Positions 29,491-41,225 of a stretch of DNA of 64,000 bases are shown piece after piece. The number at the start of each line of letters is the position of its first letter. The first letter of the stretch is position 1. The notes under the pieces were generated by a model. It was not told the DNA's origin and did not search any database. It worked only from the letters and a program-made list of their open reading frames with translations. Both the position numbers and the translations under genes were made by a program. The DNA is from Prunella strophiata (taxonomy: Eukaryota; Chordata; Aves; Passeriformes; Prunellidae), in contig JAZBQD010000017.1 in the NCBI GenBank assembly GCA_036583965.1, positions 29,856,810 through 29,920,809 of the forward strand, given 5' to 3'.

Positions 29491-31370
29491 CTACTTATGG
29501 TGGATAGGAAATGCCATTATAGAGATGACCTACATGTAATTTTAGGGTGTGAAAGAAGCAAATAGACGCAAGCACTTGAGAACAAAACTTCATCTTTTGA
29601 AGCTTGCCCTGCTCAGAGATGATGGAAGATGACGTCTACATGATTTACTATTATTATTGGGCTTTTAAGAATCCTTTTTTAAGAAAATGGTTGGACTTTT
29701 CCTGCTGCTGTAAAAAGAACTCTAATAACTCTCAGGTGTGGTGGAAATTGCTGCTACCCCATCCCCACACTGAGTGGGAGATTGTATACACACTATCTGC
29801 CCCTCTGGACACAGTGTTACTTTATTCTCACAAATACAAAACTCAGTTTTGCTGTTGTGACTTGCATTGTGTTATCCGCTCTAGGATTGCTAATCAAAAC
29901 TAATTAAAGCTTCATCCAAGAGCAAATTTGTCCAATAACCTGGTGATGGAGAACCAACCATGAAGGAAACACGAGATCTTTGTACAACTGGGGCATTGCA
30001 AAGGGGCTTATACAAAGTGTAATGTAATGTAATCCTACTCAGGAGTTGCTCTATGTCAGAATAGCATAAATGTCAATCCATGGTAAAGGCTTAATGCTTG
30101 AAACACCAGCCCACAGTATGGGAGCTGGTGAGAGCTCCAGGACACAGAAGACTGTAAATAATGCAAGTGCTTGGTGGCATCATGGGAGAATGGTGGTGAC
30201 TACAGAGCCACCTTGTCTTATCAAGTGGGGTTACTGGGGTGTATCTATGACCACATGCTGCAGCAGTTCCAGCATCCCCTTTCCCACCTGTCCAAAAGGC
30301 ATGCCTCCAACCTGACTTTAGGGCTCTAGAGGAAAAGATTTTTCTGGACCAGAAACCAACTCAGGAAATGCTAGTGAGCACTACAGGAGCAGGAGCAGTT
30401 ATTTAGGTGCTATAGAAAGCTGCAAGACTATAGATGTGTTTCTACTTGTGGAGAATCAGATACAGGTCTCTGAAGCCAGACTAAGGTGTGTGTGTGAGAC
30501 TCCTTTTCTCTTCAGCCTTCTAGGCTGTATTTTGCCTTTGAAGTACACTCCAGCATCAATGGAGAGCAGCCAGAGGCTGTACTGTGCCTGCTCTACCTTT
30601 TCACGAGCTGCTGTTTGATAGTAATCCTACCTGTACTCTGGGCAAAAGCCGTCAGAGAGATATTTCTCATTTCTGTGGAAGTGCTCAGCTTCCTGATGGT
30701 GTTTTCTCTGCCCATGACTAAATGTATGGCTAAGATGCCAGAGGACATTGTCCTTGTCAGCATTTCTTTCCAGGCTCTTTGCAGACTCAGACAGTTGTCC
30801 TGCTGGAGTATCCTTTTCTAGGGATGTCTTTGGACAAGAGACTGACTAATTCAACATCTGCAATTATCTGAATACTCTGCCACTTTAAAAGTCCAGTTTT
30901 CAGAAATTGACTTCTTCTGTAAGGGGACCAAACATTAATTTTCACTTGCAGATGTGTCCCCTGGTAAGTTCTGCTGTCCTCAGAGGGAGCCCTGAGATCT
31001 GTCCTGACATGGGCTGGATGGCAACAGGGGTGCATGAAGGATATCTGGGGTGGATGGGTGGATGGAGAGATGGGGGAGGGGATTGGTCCTGTCCTTTGGT
31101 CTGTCACAGGTACCAGGGACAACTGTGGGAACCCAAAATGCTGTACTTTTCATCAACATCCCAATGTCCCAGACAGCAGCAGGACTGACTGTAAAGTTGT
31201 CCCAGACACGCAGTAGCAGATGGGACAAGATAACCTTGAGGGATGACGGGGCTGACTCAGCCCTGCGGATGCATTTCACGGTCAATACATCCTGTGTCGA
31301 TTAGCCTGAATTCACATCCATGATGCCTCAGCCAACCGCATCCTCAGAATCAATATCAATATTTAACAAC
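29491..31370. other. Intergenic, nothing recognised
   Basis: Short frames only; no repeat family or exon recognised. Confidence 0.5.
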
Positions 31371-31640
31371 ACCCATCCCCCGCTGCCCCCCGCCCCGCCT
31401 TCCCCCGGCTACCCGAGCAGCAAAAAATATCCCGGCAAATCCCCGCGGGTGAGGAGCGCTCCCACTCGTGCTGCTGGCGCGGGATGCTGCGCCGCGGGTG
31501 TAGGTGTCCTGCGGGGCCACCAGGTGCCACTGCAGGGCAGGCGCTGTCCCTCTTCTGCAGGCACCGCTGTCCTGCTGCGGCCACGCGCCCCGGGATTCTT
31601 CCTCTTGGTGCTGTTGGCCGCCTCGGTAGCTCACACTCTT
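31370..31640. promoter_or_regulatory. Isolated small CpG island, possible unassigned promoter
   Basis: About 270 bp of C/G-rich, CpG-containing sequence sits alone in AT-richer surroundings. A donor-like CGCGG|GTGAGG occurs near 31447. GGCCACCAGGTGCCACTG at about 31515-31532 resembles a CTCF core. A 213-codon plus-strand frame (31320-31961) crosses it but matches no family I know. It could be a noncoding RNA promoter or an enhancer. Confidence 0.4.
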
Positions 31641-34600
31641 CTCGAGCAGAGAGAACCTCTCTTAAAGCAATGTATGAGCTCTGCATCTTACTCATCTGTA
31701 AAGAGAGAGGAACCAGCCCTCACGTGGGTGGTATCTCAGCTGAGACCTTGGGCAGGAAAATTAAAATACACGGTCCTTCATATGAGAAACATCTTCTGGC
31801 ACAGTCAGTTGTGGTTCCTGCCCTGTCAGACCAGGGAATCCTTCATGATTGCTGGCATAAAAAACAAGTGTTCTCTAGTATGCTTTGAAGGAGGTACTCA
31901 AAGAACTATTTCTTTTCCTGTGACACGTAGTCATGGGAATGATGTGTCCAAATACTTGTGAGGACAAGAAGTGAGTTAACTGTTCAGATTTCTAGAATAA
32001 GCAAGCTCAGGCAAATGTGAGCACCAGTGAGTGGCTCTTAGTATGCTGCGTTTATGGTCTGTTGTGTCTTCACAATCCTCTTTGTACAGCAAAGGCAAAA
32101 ACTGCCATTGTATTAGGTTCAAGAAAGCATGAATTGCTAGCTCATGAACCATTTCATGGTTTATTTGCAAATTCACACCAAACTGCGTGTTATTTAAATG
32201 TTATTTTAAAAGACAGATGTAAAGAATGTTACCATTCCACAACACCACTCCTGTAACTGACCGTAGTCATGAGAACACTTCTTATGGCATGAGCCTTCCA
32301 TTGATGTGGATGCCTGTGGCTCAACACAGTGAGACCTAACACCAAACTTTAGACTGGATTCAGAAGACAGTTCTCCCTTCAGGACATATTTGTGGAGAGA
32401 TACTGGTGCTCTTTCTGCTCAGTACAATGAAGTGTGATCTGCTTTTGTGATCACCTGATGCTGCTGTATCTCTTGGATCCAGGACAGTACTCTGTGACTG
32501 CATAAATAGCTCATATGACCCTTAGGCTGTGCCAGGAAGGCACATGCAGAATATATGGCATAGGCAGTCACAGACAAGTCCTGTCTGTGATGTACACCTG
32601 CTGTGTGTTGCCTAACACAACAGAGGACTGAGTTCAACAGCACTTGTGGCATGCAAAATCCTATGAATGTGGACTTCCCCTTACCATCCTAAAAAGCTTT
32701 ATGCTCCAAGAGATAGCAACTAATGAAAATATTCCCTTTCAGTCCACTGCAGGTTCTTTGGGATGCAAGCATGATAAACTAGCTGCAAAATGACAACATC
32801 AGTGAAAGCCATGAACCACAAAAAGGAGGAAATAAAAACATTAAATCCATACAACACAGTTACACATCCCATTGTGAGAGCCCATATTTCCAAACATCTG
32901 AGCTTCCTCTGGAGCAATATTTATTTGCAATTTATTGACCATTTTAATAGTACACCATCAGTAGTTTTATTTAGGAATATTAAATTAATATCAGTTTGTA
33001 TATAATAATACAATTTATTTATACAAATTAAGAAAATGGGTAAGTGCTGTTTCACAAGCACTTGTGCCATTAAGTCAGTAAGTTCTGGCCCATCTTCCCC
33101 GACATCTGCAGGGAGCTCTGTTTTTGCATGGTGTCCTGGTTGGTGACAAAACTGTTGGTTTCACCTTCCCACAATCAACTCAGTCATTGAGTCTGGGAGT
33201 TGCTTGTTTGCCATTGTCACCTGCACATTTCTCACTGGCAATCACCCTCCTGCCCCACCTCTGTGTGTCTGCTGCCATGTGTGTGATGAAGAAGCCGGCT
33301 ATGTACCAGGAATTCTTCATATGATTTTTCTCAGTTGTTACCTAAAAGCAGTAAAACCCCAGTGTAATGGGCCCTTGGTAAATAAAAGAAAATGCCAGAA
33401 GTGGCATGATAAAACACAACAAACAAATGGACCATTAAAGGAAAAAGTGTTTTAGTAAAAAAATTGCTATTTTCCTCCTCGTTTGGTTTTTGACAGGCAT
33501 ATATAAAGTCATTCAAAGGAACTACTTAAGATGGGTAAAGCACACTTCACAGTGTTTGTCAACATCTTCTCAGGAGAGCACTGTATTCAAATAAACAGAG
33601 TTGGGGAGGGGAAGGGCTTCCTGCAATGGCCCCTCAAGGCCCAGGGCAATATTGCATTAAGATAAATTCCTGTAGGTTTGGCAACATGCCTGGAGACATA
33701 GGCTGTGTGGGCATGGGAGTGCCTCTGCAGCCATTTCCACTTGCATGGAGAGGCAGGTTTTGTTGCTGCCATGCAGCTGGGCCTGGGTCCCCAGACAAGC
33801 AGATTGTTTTGTGCTGTAAGCTCTCTTTGTGCCCAGGTGTTGTGGTGCTCAAAATCAGGCAGAGAGGGTCAAGATATGCTTGACTGCTGAAGTGGCTATT
33901 GGAGAAAGCAAGCCTGCTTTCTCCCCAGCTCACAGGGAACTGGCAGCCTTTGCTCAGACCAAGGGTGTGCAAAGTGGTGATGACATGAGCTGAGAGGCAG
34001 TTGTCTCTCCTGCTACACCAGGGACCTGCTAGGTAGCTCTGGAGGCTGCACAGGGAATCTTCTGCCACAAGTCTATCTGGAGAAATATATTGGGTCTTGT
34101 TTGGTTTGAGCACCATGAAACAGAAACCTGAAAATCAGGGCTGAGGGGGAGGACGTTTCACATGGACACAGATCCTACAGAAAACCATGGTAATTGTGAC
34201 CTTTATCTGCATTTGCTTGATAAACATCTTTACCACATGCTCTGGGAAATCTCTAGTTTACTTGCCATGATTTTAACTGTGGGTGGCACTCCTTATGACA
34301 AAGAAGCCATGAATCTGTGTTAATAACAGAACAAGTCAAAGAAAGTGGAATTAAATGGGAAAAGGGGGGATGGGAAAAGAGGATTAAACTTTCCACTATG
34401 CCCCTCTTCATCAATGGGACCTGTGTTGACTCATAGCTGAGCTCCACTCCTTTCTGATGGAGAATTTAGATCTGTCAGTTTAACAAGGAGAGTCCTGCTA
34501 AGAGGGGAAATTAATTTATCATGAAGATTTAAAGCATCATGTTTAATCATGATTTAAATCAAAAAGCAGAAAGCTTGAGTTTAAATTATTGCTTGCATTT

Positions 34601-36500
34601 TGCTATGTGTTTCATTTTTTTTTCTTAAAAAGTCTGATTCTCATTTGCAGATAAAATCCAGCATATCTTTTGGCTGAGCTAGGGATACACTCAGGACCCA
34701 CAGCTATTTTTCATTCGTTTGCAAGGTTTAACATGTTTGTTCAGATTAAATTTTTTTACTTTCTTTATGATTCTGAAGGCTGATGAAGACCCATTTGCTT
34801 CTCCTAGTTAGTTGTTCTTATGAGCTTGATTAAGCTTCTAGAGGAGAACTTGGATTTAGTTAGCTTCCAAACAGCCTTTTAGCTGGGGTGTTGTATGTGT
34901 GAAGAATGGTACCTAATTTCTTCTTTTTGCTTTCATATTTTCATAAAGTGAATAATGGGAAAGGGAAGGTTTATCAAAACATGTCCAACATTTAAAACTA
35001 AGTGATTTGTTGAACAAAAGTAATATGATCCTTAGCCAGTTATTTGAATTTAGCTCCTGGTCAGAATGACCTCCAAGATTTTAAGAGTAATAAATCTCAT
35101 TTTACGTCTTGTTTACATTCATAGATTAGAAGAGGAAAATTAAACTTTTCTGCCCTTCCTTTTGCCTTCCAGTTCTCAGCTCTGACCAGACAAATAAGTA
35201 ATCCTGGATGAGGAAAATATTCTCTCTGTGCTTTTGGAAGTGATTGCTCTCACAAACTCACTTCACTTTTTCAAAACACCTCTTTCCCCAGAGCACAGTT
35301 GAGGATTTCCACTGGCTCAGGGTTCCCTTTTTTCTTCAAACATTAACTTTAGTATTTAAACTAGACTCACTTAATTTGATATTAAAGAAATTACTCATAT
35401 TTTCTTGTACATAAATGAAAAAAAAAGGTAAGTGAATATATTTTCTACCTTCTAGTGAAGAGAAGGAAGGACTGGTGTTTCCTGCAACTGAGCTGTCCCA
35501 GAGAAGTGGATATGTTTTTCCTTTGAGCCCTTGTGTGACCTGAGCAATAACTAGCTGCTGCCCTCATGGCAGAAGGGAAGCAGCCTGAGGTGGTGATGGT
35601 GGCATGTAACGTGGAGGCAGCTTGGCCATGAGGAGCCCTCTGTGCTGTCACCCCTGACAGCACTGGACTTGCTTCAGGTGAGCGATCCCCAAGAAAGGCA
35701 AACCTAATATACTCCAATCCATCAAAATTCTCTGACTGTGTGTGCACTGTTCTTGAGAACTGCTGCAGGGCAGTTGATTTCCATGGCAGACACAGCCACA
35801 GCAGCATGGCAAGGACAGTGGCCATGGCCCTAGGCACTCCTTGTACTACCCACAAGTAATATGCCTCCCTGCACTTTTCTGGCAGAGGTTGCATCTTCCT
35901 GGCCCAAACTTTAATGAAAATCTGAAACCTTAATGTGAAATGGGAAGTGGTACTGACTGCCTACCATGACCTGTTTCTGGGCTGATTGGATGAGGAGTTC
36001 ATAATCCAACTCAATACTGCCAAAAGGTGTGAGCCAATTTCCCAGCTCCTGAAGTCACAAGGTAGGAGTAGAACACCAGGTTTTCTTTTGTTTATTTTTC
36101 TTTTTAAGTGAAGGTTTTGAGAACATCCACTAGGAGAGGAAACCTGACCTCCCCTGTGGTATGGTCTTTCCTTCTCCTAGGCAGAGAAAACACATGCACT
36201 GCATTTTGAGAAAAGCAATCAGTTATTTTTAGCAGCTGAGGCTGAGAAAAGCAATTTCTCCACTTCCTTTAACAGAAACATGTAGCTTAACTTCAGCTGA
36301 GGGCTATGTGTAGAACATATAGGAATCTTTTCACTTCAGCACTTCACTGCAGTACTTCACCACAGCAGCAATAACTGCTTTTAAATTTTAGTGGTTGTAT
36401 TAAAAGAAAATCAGGCTGAAACAGAAAACGTTTACCTGGTACCCAATGACCTAACTTTTCAATTTTAAAAAAATTGGATTTGAAACAGGAGTTTATGAAC
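31641..36500. other. Intergenic, nothing recognised
   Basis: Unique sequence. Frames of 149 codons (35445-35894, minus) and 160 codons (33634-34116, minus) are open, but no domain is recognised in either. Confidence 0.5.
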
Positions 36501-36733
36501 AAAGAAGAAAGAAAGAAAGAAAGAAGAAAGAGAAAAGAAGAAAAAACAAAGACAAGAACGAAGAAAGAAGAAAGAAAGAAAGAAGAAAGAAGAAAGAAAG
36601 AAAGAAGAAAGAAAGAAAGAAAGAACGAAAGAAATAAAGAAGAAAAGAAAAAAAAAGAGAGAAGAGAAGAAGAAAGAAGAAAGAAAAGAAAAAAAGAAAG
36701 AAAGAGAGAGAAAGAAAAAGAAGAAAGAGAGAG

Positions 36734-36764
<31 letters not shown>

Positions 36765-36792
36765 AGAAAGAAGAAGGAAAGAAAGAAAGAGA
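36501..36792. repeat. Polypurine (GAAA/GAA)n tract, about 292 bp
   Basis: Almost purely A and G on the plus strand, with a handful of C and one T as interruptions. It produces poly-Lys/Glu/Arg and poly-Phe/Ser frames that are not genes. It stands immediately beyond the 3' end of the minus-strand CR1 at 36803. Confidence 0.97.
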
Positions 36793-36802
36793 TTGTACAG
36801 AG

Positions 36803-39800
36803 AATTATAGAATGTTTGGGCTGGAATTAACCTTAAAGACCATCTAGTTGCAACCCCCCTGCTGCAGGCACAGACACCTTTCACTAGACCAGGTTTCTCA
36901 GAGCCCCATCCAACCTGGCCTTGAGACTTCCAGGATGAGGCATCCACAACTTCTGTGGTCAGCCTGTATCAGTCTGTCACCACTCTTACAAGAATTTCTT
37001 CCCAATCTCTAATCTAAATGTACAGTTTAAAGCCATTCCCCATGGTCCTGTCACAATATGCCCATGTAAAAATTCTCTCTCCATCTTTCTTGTAGGCTCC
37101 CTTCAGATACTAGAAAGCCATAATTAGTTCACCCCTAAGTCTTCTCTTTTCCAAGTCTCAGCCTTTCCTCTTAGCAGAGGTGCTCAATCCACCTAATAAT
37201 TTTTGTGGTCTCCTCTGGACTTACTTCAACTCACTCCATGTCCTCCCTGTGCTGGACCCCAGAGCTGGGTGCAGGGTTCCAGGTGGGCTCTCAGCAGAGC
37301 AGAGCAGAGGGGCAGAATCCCCTCCCTGGCCCTGCTGCCCACGCTGCTTTGGATGCAGCCCAGGACACGTTTGGCTCTCTGGGCTGGGAGTGCCCATGGC
37401 TGGCTCATGTCCAGCCTCTTACCCACCAGCACCCCCAAGGCTTTCTCACAGGGCTGCTCTCCATTTATCCCCCAGCCTGTGCTGATACTGGGGATTGCCA
37501 TGTAATAGACCAGGTGCAGCACCTTTCACTTGTTAAAAATCATGAGGTTCCCATGGGCCCCTTTTCCTGTCTTGTCCAGGTCTCTCTGTATCACATCCCA
37601 TCCTTCAGATGTGTCAACCACAGCACTCAGCTTGGTGTCATCTGCAAATTTGCTTAGAGTGCACTTGATCCCTTCTTCTGTGTCATTAATGAAGATATGA
37701 AATAGCACTGGTCCCCATTTTTACCCTGAGAGGCCACTTGTCATCAATGTCCATCAGGTAGCCATTGACTACCTTCCTCTGGATGTGACCATCCAACCAA
37801 TTTCTCATCCACTGAACAGTTCCACGCATCAAATCCATCTCTCTGCTCTTTAGAGTTGTGGGGGACAGTGTCAAAGGCTTTATGGAAGTTCAGATAAATG
37901 ACATCTCAACTCTTCCCCTGTCCACTAACATGGTCACTCAGGGCCACATTCAAGGCCACAGGGTTGGTCAGGCAGGACTTGCCCTTGGTGAAGCTGTGCT
38001 GGCTGTCTTGAATCACCTCCCTGTTCTCCATGTGCCAGAGCACAACTTCTAGGAGGATCTGCTCCATGATATTCACAAGCAGGTGGTGAGGCTGGGAGGT
38101 GCCTGGTTGCCAGGGTTCTCCTTTCTATCCTTTAAAAGATGGGTACAATGTTTTCCCTTTTCCAGTCACTGGGGACTTCCCCTGACTGCCAGGACCTTAC
38201 AAAAACCACAGACAGTGGCTTGGCAACAATATCAGCCAATTCCCTCAGGACTCTGGGGTGCACCTCCTTGGGTCCCACAGACTTATGTACATTCAAGTTC
38301 CTCAGGCAGTCATAAGCCTGATCTTTACATACAGTGGGAAGCACTTGACTTACCCAGTTCCCCTCTTGAAGTTCATCCTTAAGAAGTGTGGGAAGAGAGG
38401 TTGCCATTGAAGACTGAGGCAACTAAGTTACTGAGTACCTCAGCCTTCTCTTCATCCCTTAGTACCAGTTTTCTGGCATTATTCATCAGGGAGGGGTCAC
38501 CTTCTTTGACCTTCCTTTTCTGGTTAATATACTCGTGGAAGCCCTTGTTATTTTTTGCATCCCCTGCCAGGTTCAGTTCCAGCTTTGCCTTGGCCCTCCT
38601 CACTTCATCCCTATACAACCAAACATCATCTCTACACTTATCCAAGGTTACTTGTCCTTGTGGTATTGTCTATAGATTGCCTTCTTTCCCTTTAGTTTAA
38701 TCAGCTGTTCCCTTGCATCCCAGTCTCTTGCCATCCTTGCTGGATTTCTTGCCCCTCCTTGTACTCTGTGGAAGGTGTCTTTAAAGATCTGCCAGCTCTG
38801 TTCTGTTCTCTTTTCTGGGAGGGGCAGTCTCCCAGGTGGTCCCACTGACTGTATCCTTAAAGAGTTGGAAGATTGCTTTCCTGAAGAAAGAACTTTGCTC
38901 CTCACTTTACCCATATTCCTCGGGACTGCCAACTACACTTTGGCCATGAGGTTCCCTTTGTTGCCTCAGTCTCTGATCCTGACAGATCAGCTTTCAACCT
39001 ACTCATGGCTGTTCAGACACAACTCTTCACACTCAGTCCAACTCTTGGTGTAGAAAGCAATCCCTCCACCTCTCCTTTCTTTCCTTTCTTTTCTGAGCAG
39101 TCTGTAGCCACTGACAGTTTCAATCCAGTCATGGGATTTATACCACCAAGTTTCAGTGATGGCAGCAAGGTCATAACTTTCCAGCAGCATCTTGCCAGTT
39201 GGTGGCTTCCAATTCCTCCTGTTTGCCCAATGCTATGTGCATTGGTGTACAGGCACTTTGGCAGGGCTGTCAGCCGTGTCACCTTACTAGAGGAACAGCT
39301 CTCAGTTCCTCTGAAATATTTCTTTGGTGTTTCCCTATTGGCTTCTGTTACCTCAGGAGTCCCTGGCTCATCTCTGTAAGACTGCATGTGTGCTCTTGTG
39401 TGTCTCACAGTTCAGTCACTGGCAGACCTCTCTCATTAGCACCCTGTACCTCATCCCACAGCTTGCCAGGGACAAATCAGCCCTATTAGTTCCTGAGCAA
39501 AGACTCCTCAGTGAGAAAGTGTGGGGGGTGAGTCCTGTCTGATGCCAGCATGCCTCGTGCTGTGTGGGCCTTTGATTGTCAACACCACCAAAATTTTAGC
39601 AGTGACACCAGCCGCGGAACCCTGTACTAATAGACTCATCCAGTGCTGCTGCCTTTGACTGTAAGTATAGAGGAGAATATAACTTGTGTCTCAGATTTCC
39701 TTGCTAAATGTCCCAAGATCCTGAAGATCTTTTTGACTTCCCTCAAACTCTATGTTGCCACTTCATCAGCATCAATGAAGAAGATCAGTATTGAGTAGTT

Positions 39801-41225
39801 GTCATGGGGCAAGTGTAAGCTTCAGACAAGCCTTGCCTTAGTCTAGATTTTGGCAGCAGTTTAAATGTAAGAAATTACTCTGGCCCACAAACTTTAAGAC
39901 TGGCATATCATGTCTATTTAAAAAATGAATTATTTATTAAATAGATGAGATAACAGATGAAAGAACTTAATCAGCCTTACTACAAAATACAAAACTAAAA
40001 AGAACTATTAGTAGATTGCAGCATGATAACATAAAATAGTGCTCTATATCAAGGTACCTATATTAAAGCCAGCAAAAGAAATAGTATTAATTAGGAGTCA
40101 AATGTAACTTACCACTGTAATGACAATAATGTACACAGATTCCTCTCACTTAACCCCTGGGGAGTAATTGGGAAATAAGCATCCCTCCCTGCTCATGGGA
40201 GAAACTCCACACATTTCCAGGGAAATGTGTAGAAGATTTCTGCTTTGTGAAAGTTTGGTGTTGCTTTTATAATCATAAAGGGAGGTGTCTATTAGTTGGA
40301 AATCCAGCTTATGTCTCCAGATCTCACTTTAGCAGTACGATGTTTACTGGCAGCTGGGAGACGCCAGACCATTGTTAACCCCATGTCACCAAAATAACTC
40401 ACTACAAGACAGCTTGTCCTGTTTGAGTTATCTGACCAGTAAACAAACAGCAGATAAGCTCTTGTGGGAGGTGAGATGCCCTGCTCCAGTAGTAGTCTGC
40501 GGGCCTCACCAGGCTAGGAAGTTTCCTGCTGATGTCCTTAACCCAGGTCCCAGAAAGTCATCAAACACTCTCTAGGGGTTGGGCCCAGTCAGCATATTGG
40601 GTCCTCTGTTCCCCTTAGGAGGGAATCACCTATAACTATAACCCTTGTTTTATCCTCTTGGAAGTTGTTGTAACATGAGGAAGCACACATTTCTAATTGT
40701 GATGACACCTCTGGTGTTACCAGACTTTCATCCTCCTCGTCCTTTGGCTGGTCTTCCATGTACAAAGGCTCATAATTTTTATGCAGGTGCACCACACTGG
40801 GGGAGTGAGGTAGGCAAAGAACGATTTTGCTTGCACCCCAAGCATGGACTGCACTCTATTTGCTCCAATACTACCTCCTTTCTGGAGGGTGGACAGAGGA
40901 CTCCCTTGATCTTGCATTATTTCTGGTGACTGCTCCTGTCTCATGGAGGCCAGAGCTTACTTCCACCAGTCTATCACACTTTCTGGTGTGAAATACTCCT
41001 CAGCCTTTCTACTTCATCCTGCAGCTCTGCTACCAGACTGAGTAGGTTATCCACCTGATCACATCTGACACAACTACTATCTCTGCTACAATCCAGTGGA
41101 AAGCTTAGGCATTTCCATAGCCTGATGCCTGGACAGCTGTATGTTTTTTTAGTGAGCTCTGTCTGGCTCGCTGCCTCCTTTCTCACAAGCACAGATGAGT
41201 GGACACCATTGCTGAGCTCTTCCCA
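36803..41225 (-). mobile_element. Near full-length CR1 LINE with ORF1 and ORF2 remnants
   Basis: Read on the minus strand, ORF1 starts near 41192 with a Cys-containing, coiled-coil-like segment (CVRCDQVDNLLSLVAELQDE). It then has the esterase-type motif VIVIGDSLLRGTE (about 40607-40642). ORF2 follows: endonuclease (CLYTNAHSI near 39250; YDLAAITETWW near 39170), then reverse transcriptase (GPKEVHPRVLREL near 38330; FADDTK near 37640). It ends with the usual CR1 3' region near 36803. Frameshifts and stops break both ORFs. GNKGNLMAKV runs straight into PRNMGKVRSKVL, so most of the C-terminal half of the endonuclease is deleted. A solo LTR interrupts ORF1. The copy is inactive. Confidence 0.9.
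39800..40488 (-). mobile_element. Solo ERV LTR nested in the CR1, 5-bp target duplication
   Basis: The insert begins TGTCATGGGGCAAG and ends CTGCTCCA on the plus strand, with the TG..CA ends typical of LTRs. GTAGT occurs directly before (39795-39799) and after (40489-40493). The CR1 ORF1 protein reads KLPSLVRPADYY on one side and resumes NYSILIFF on the other. Minus orientation is suggested by TATAAAAG (40264-40271) followed 330 bp later by AATAAA (39933-39938). A 5-bp duplication suits ERVL-type integration. No internal viral genes are present. Confidence 0.85.

Noticed and set aside
33634..34116. 160-codon minus-strand frame
   Set aside because: No domain, no splice or promoter context, and an overlapping plus-strand frame of similar quality; likely chance.
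36465..36947. 160-codon Phe/Ser-rich and 118-codon Lys/Glu-rich frames
   Set aside because: Translations of the GAAA microsatellite, not genes.
37180..39542. Several overlapping plus-strand frames of 90-150 codons
   Set aside because: Antisense shadows of the minus-strand CR1 ORF2 and 3' region.
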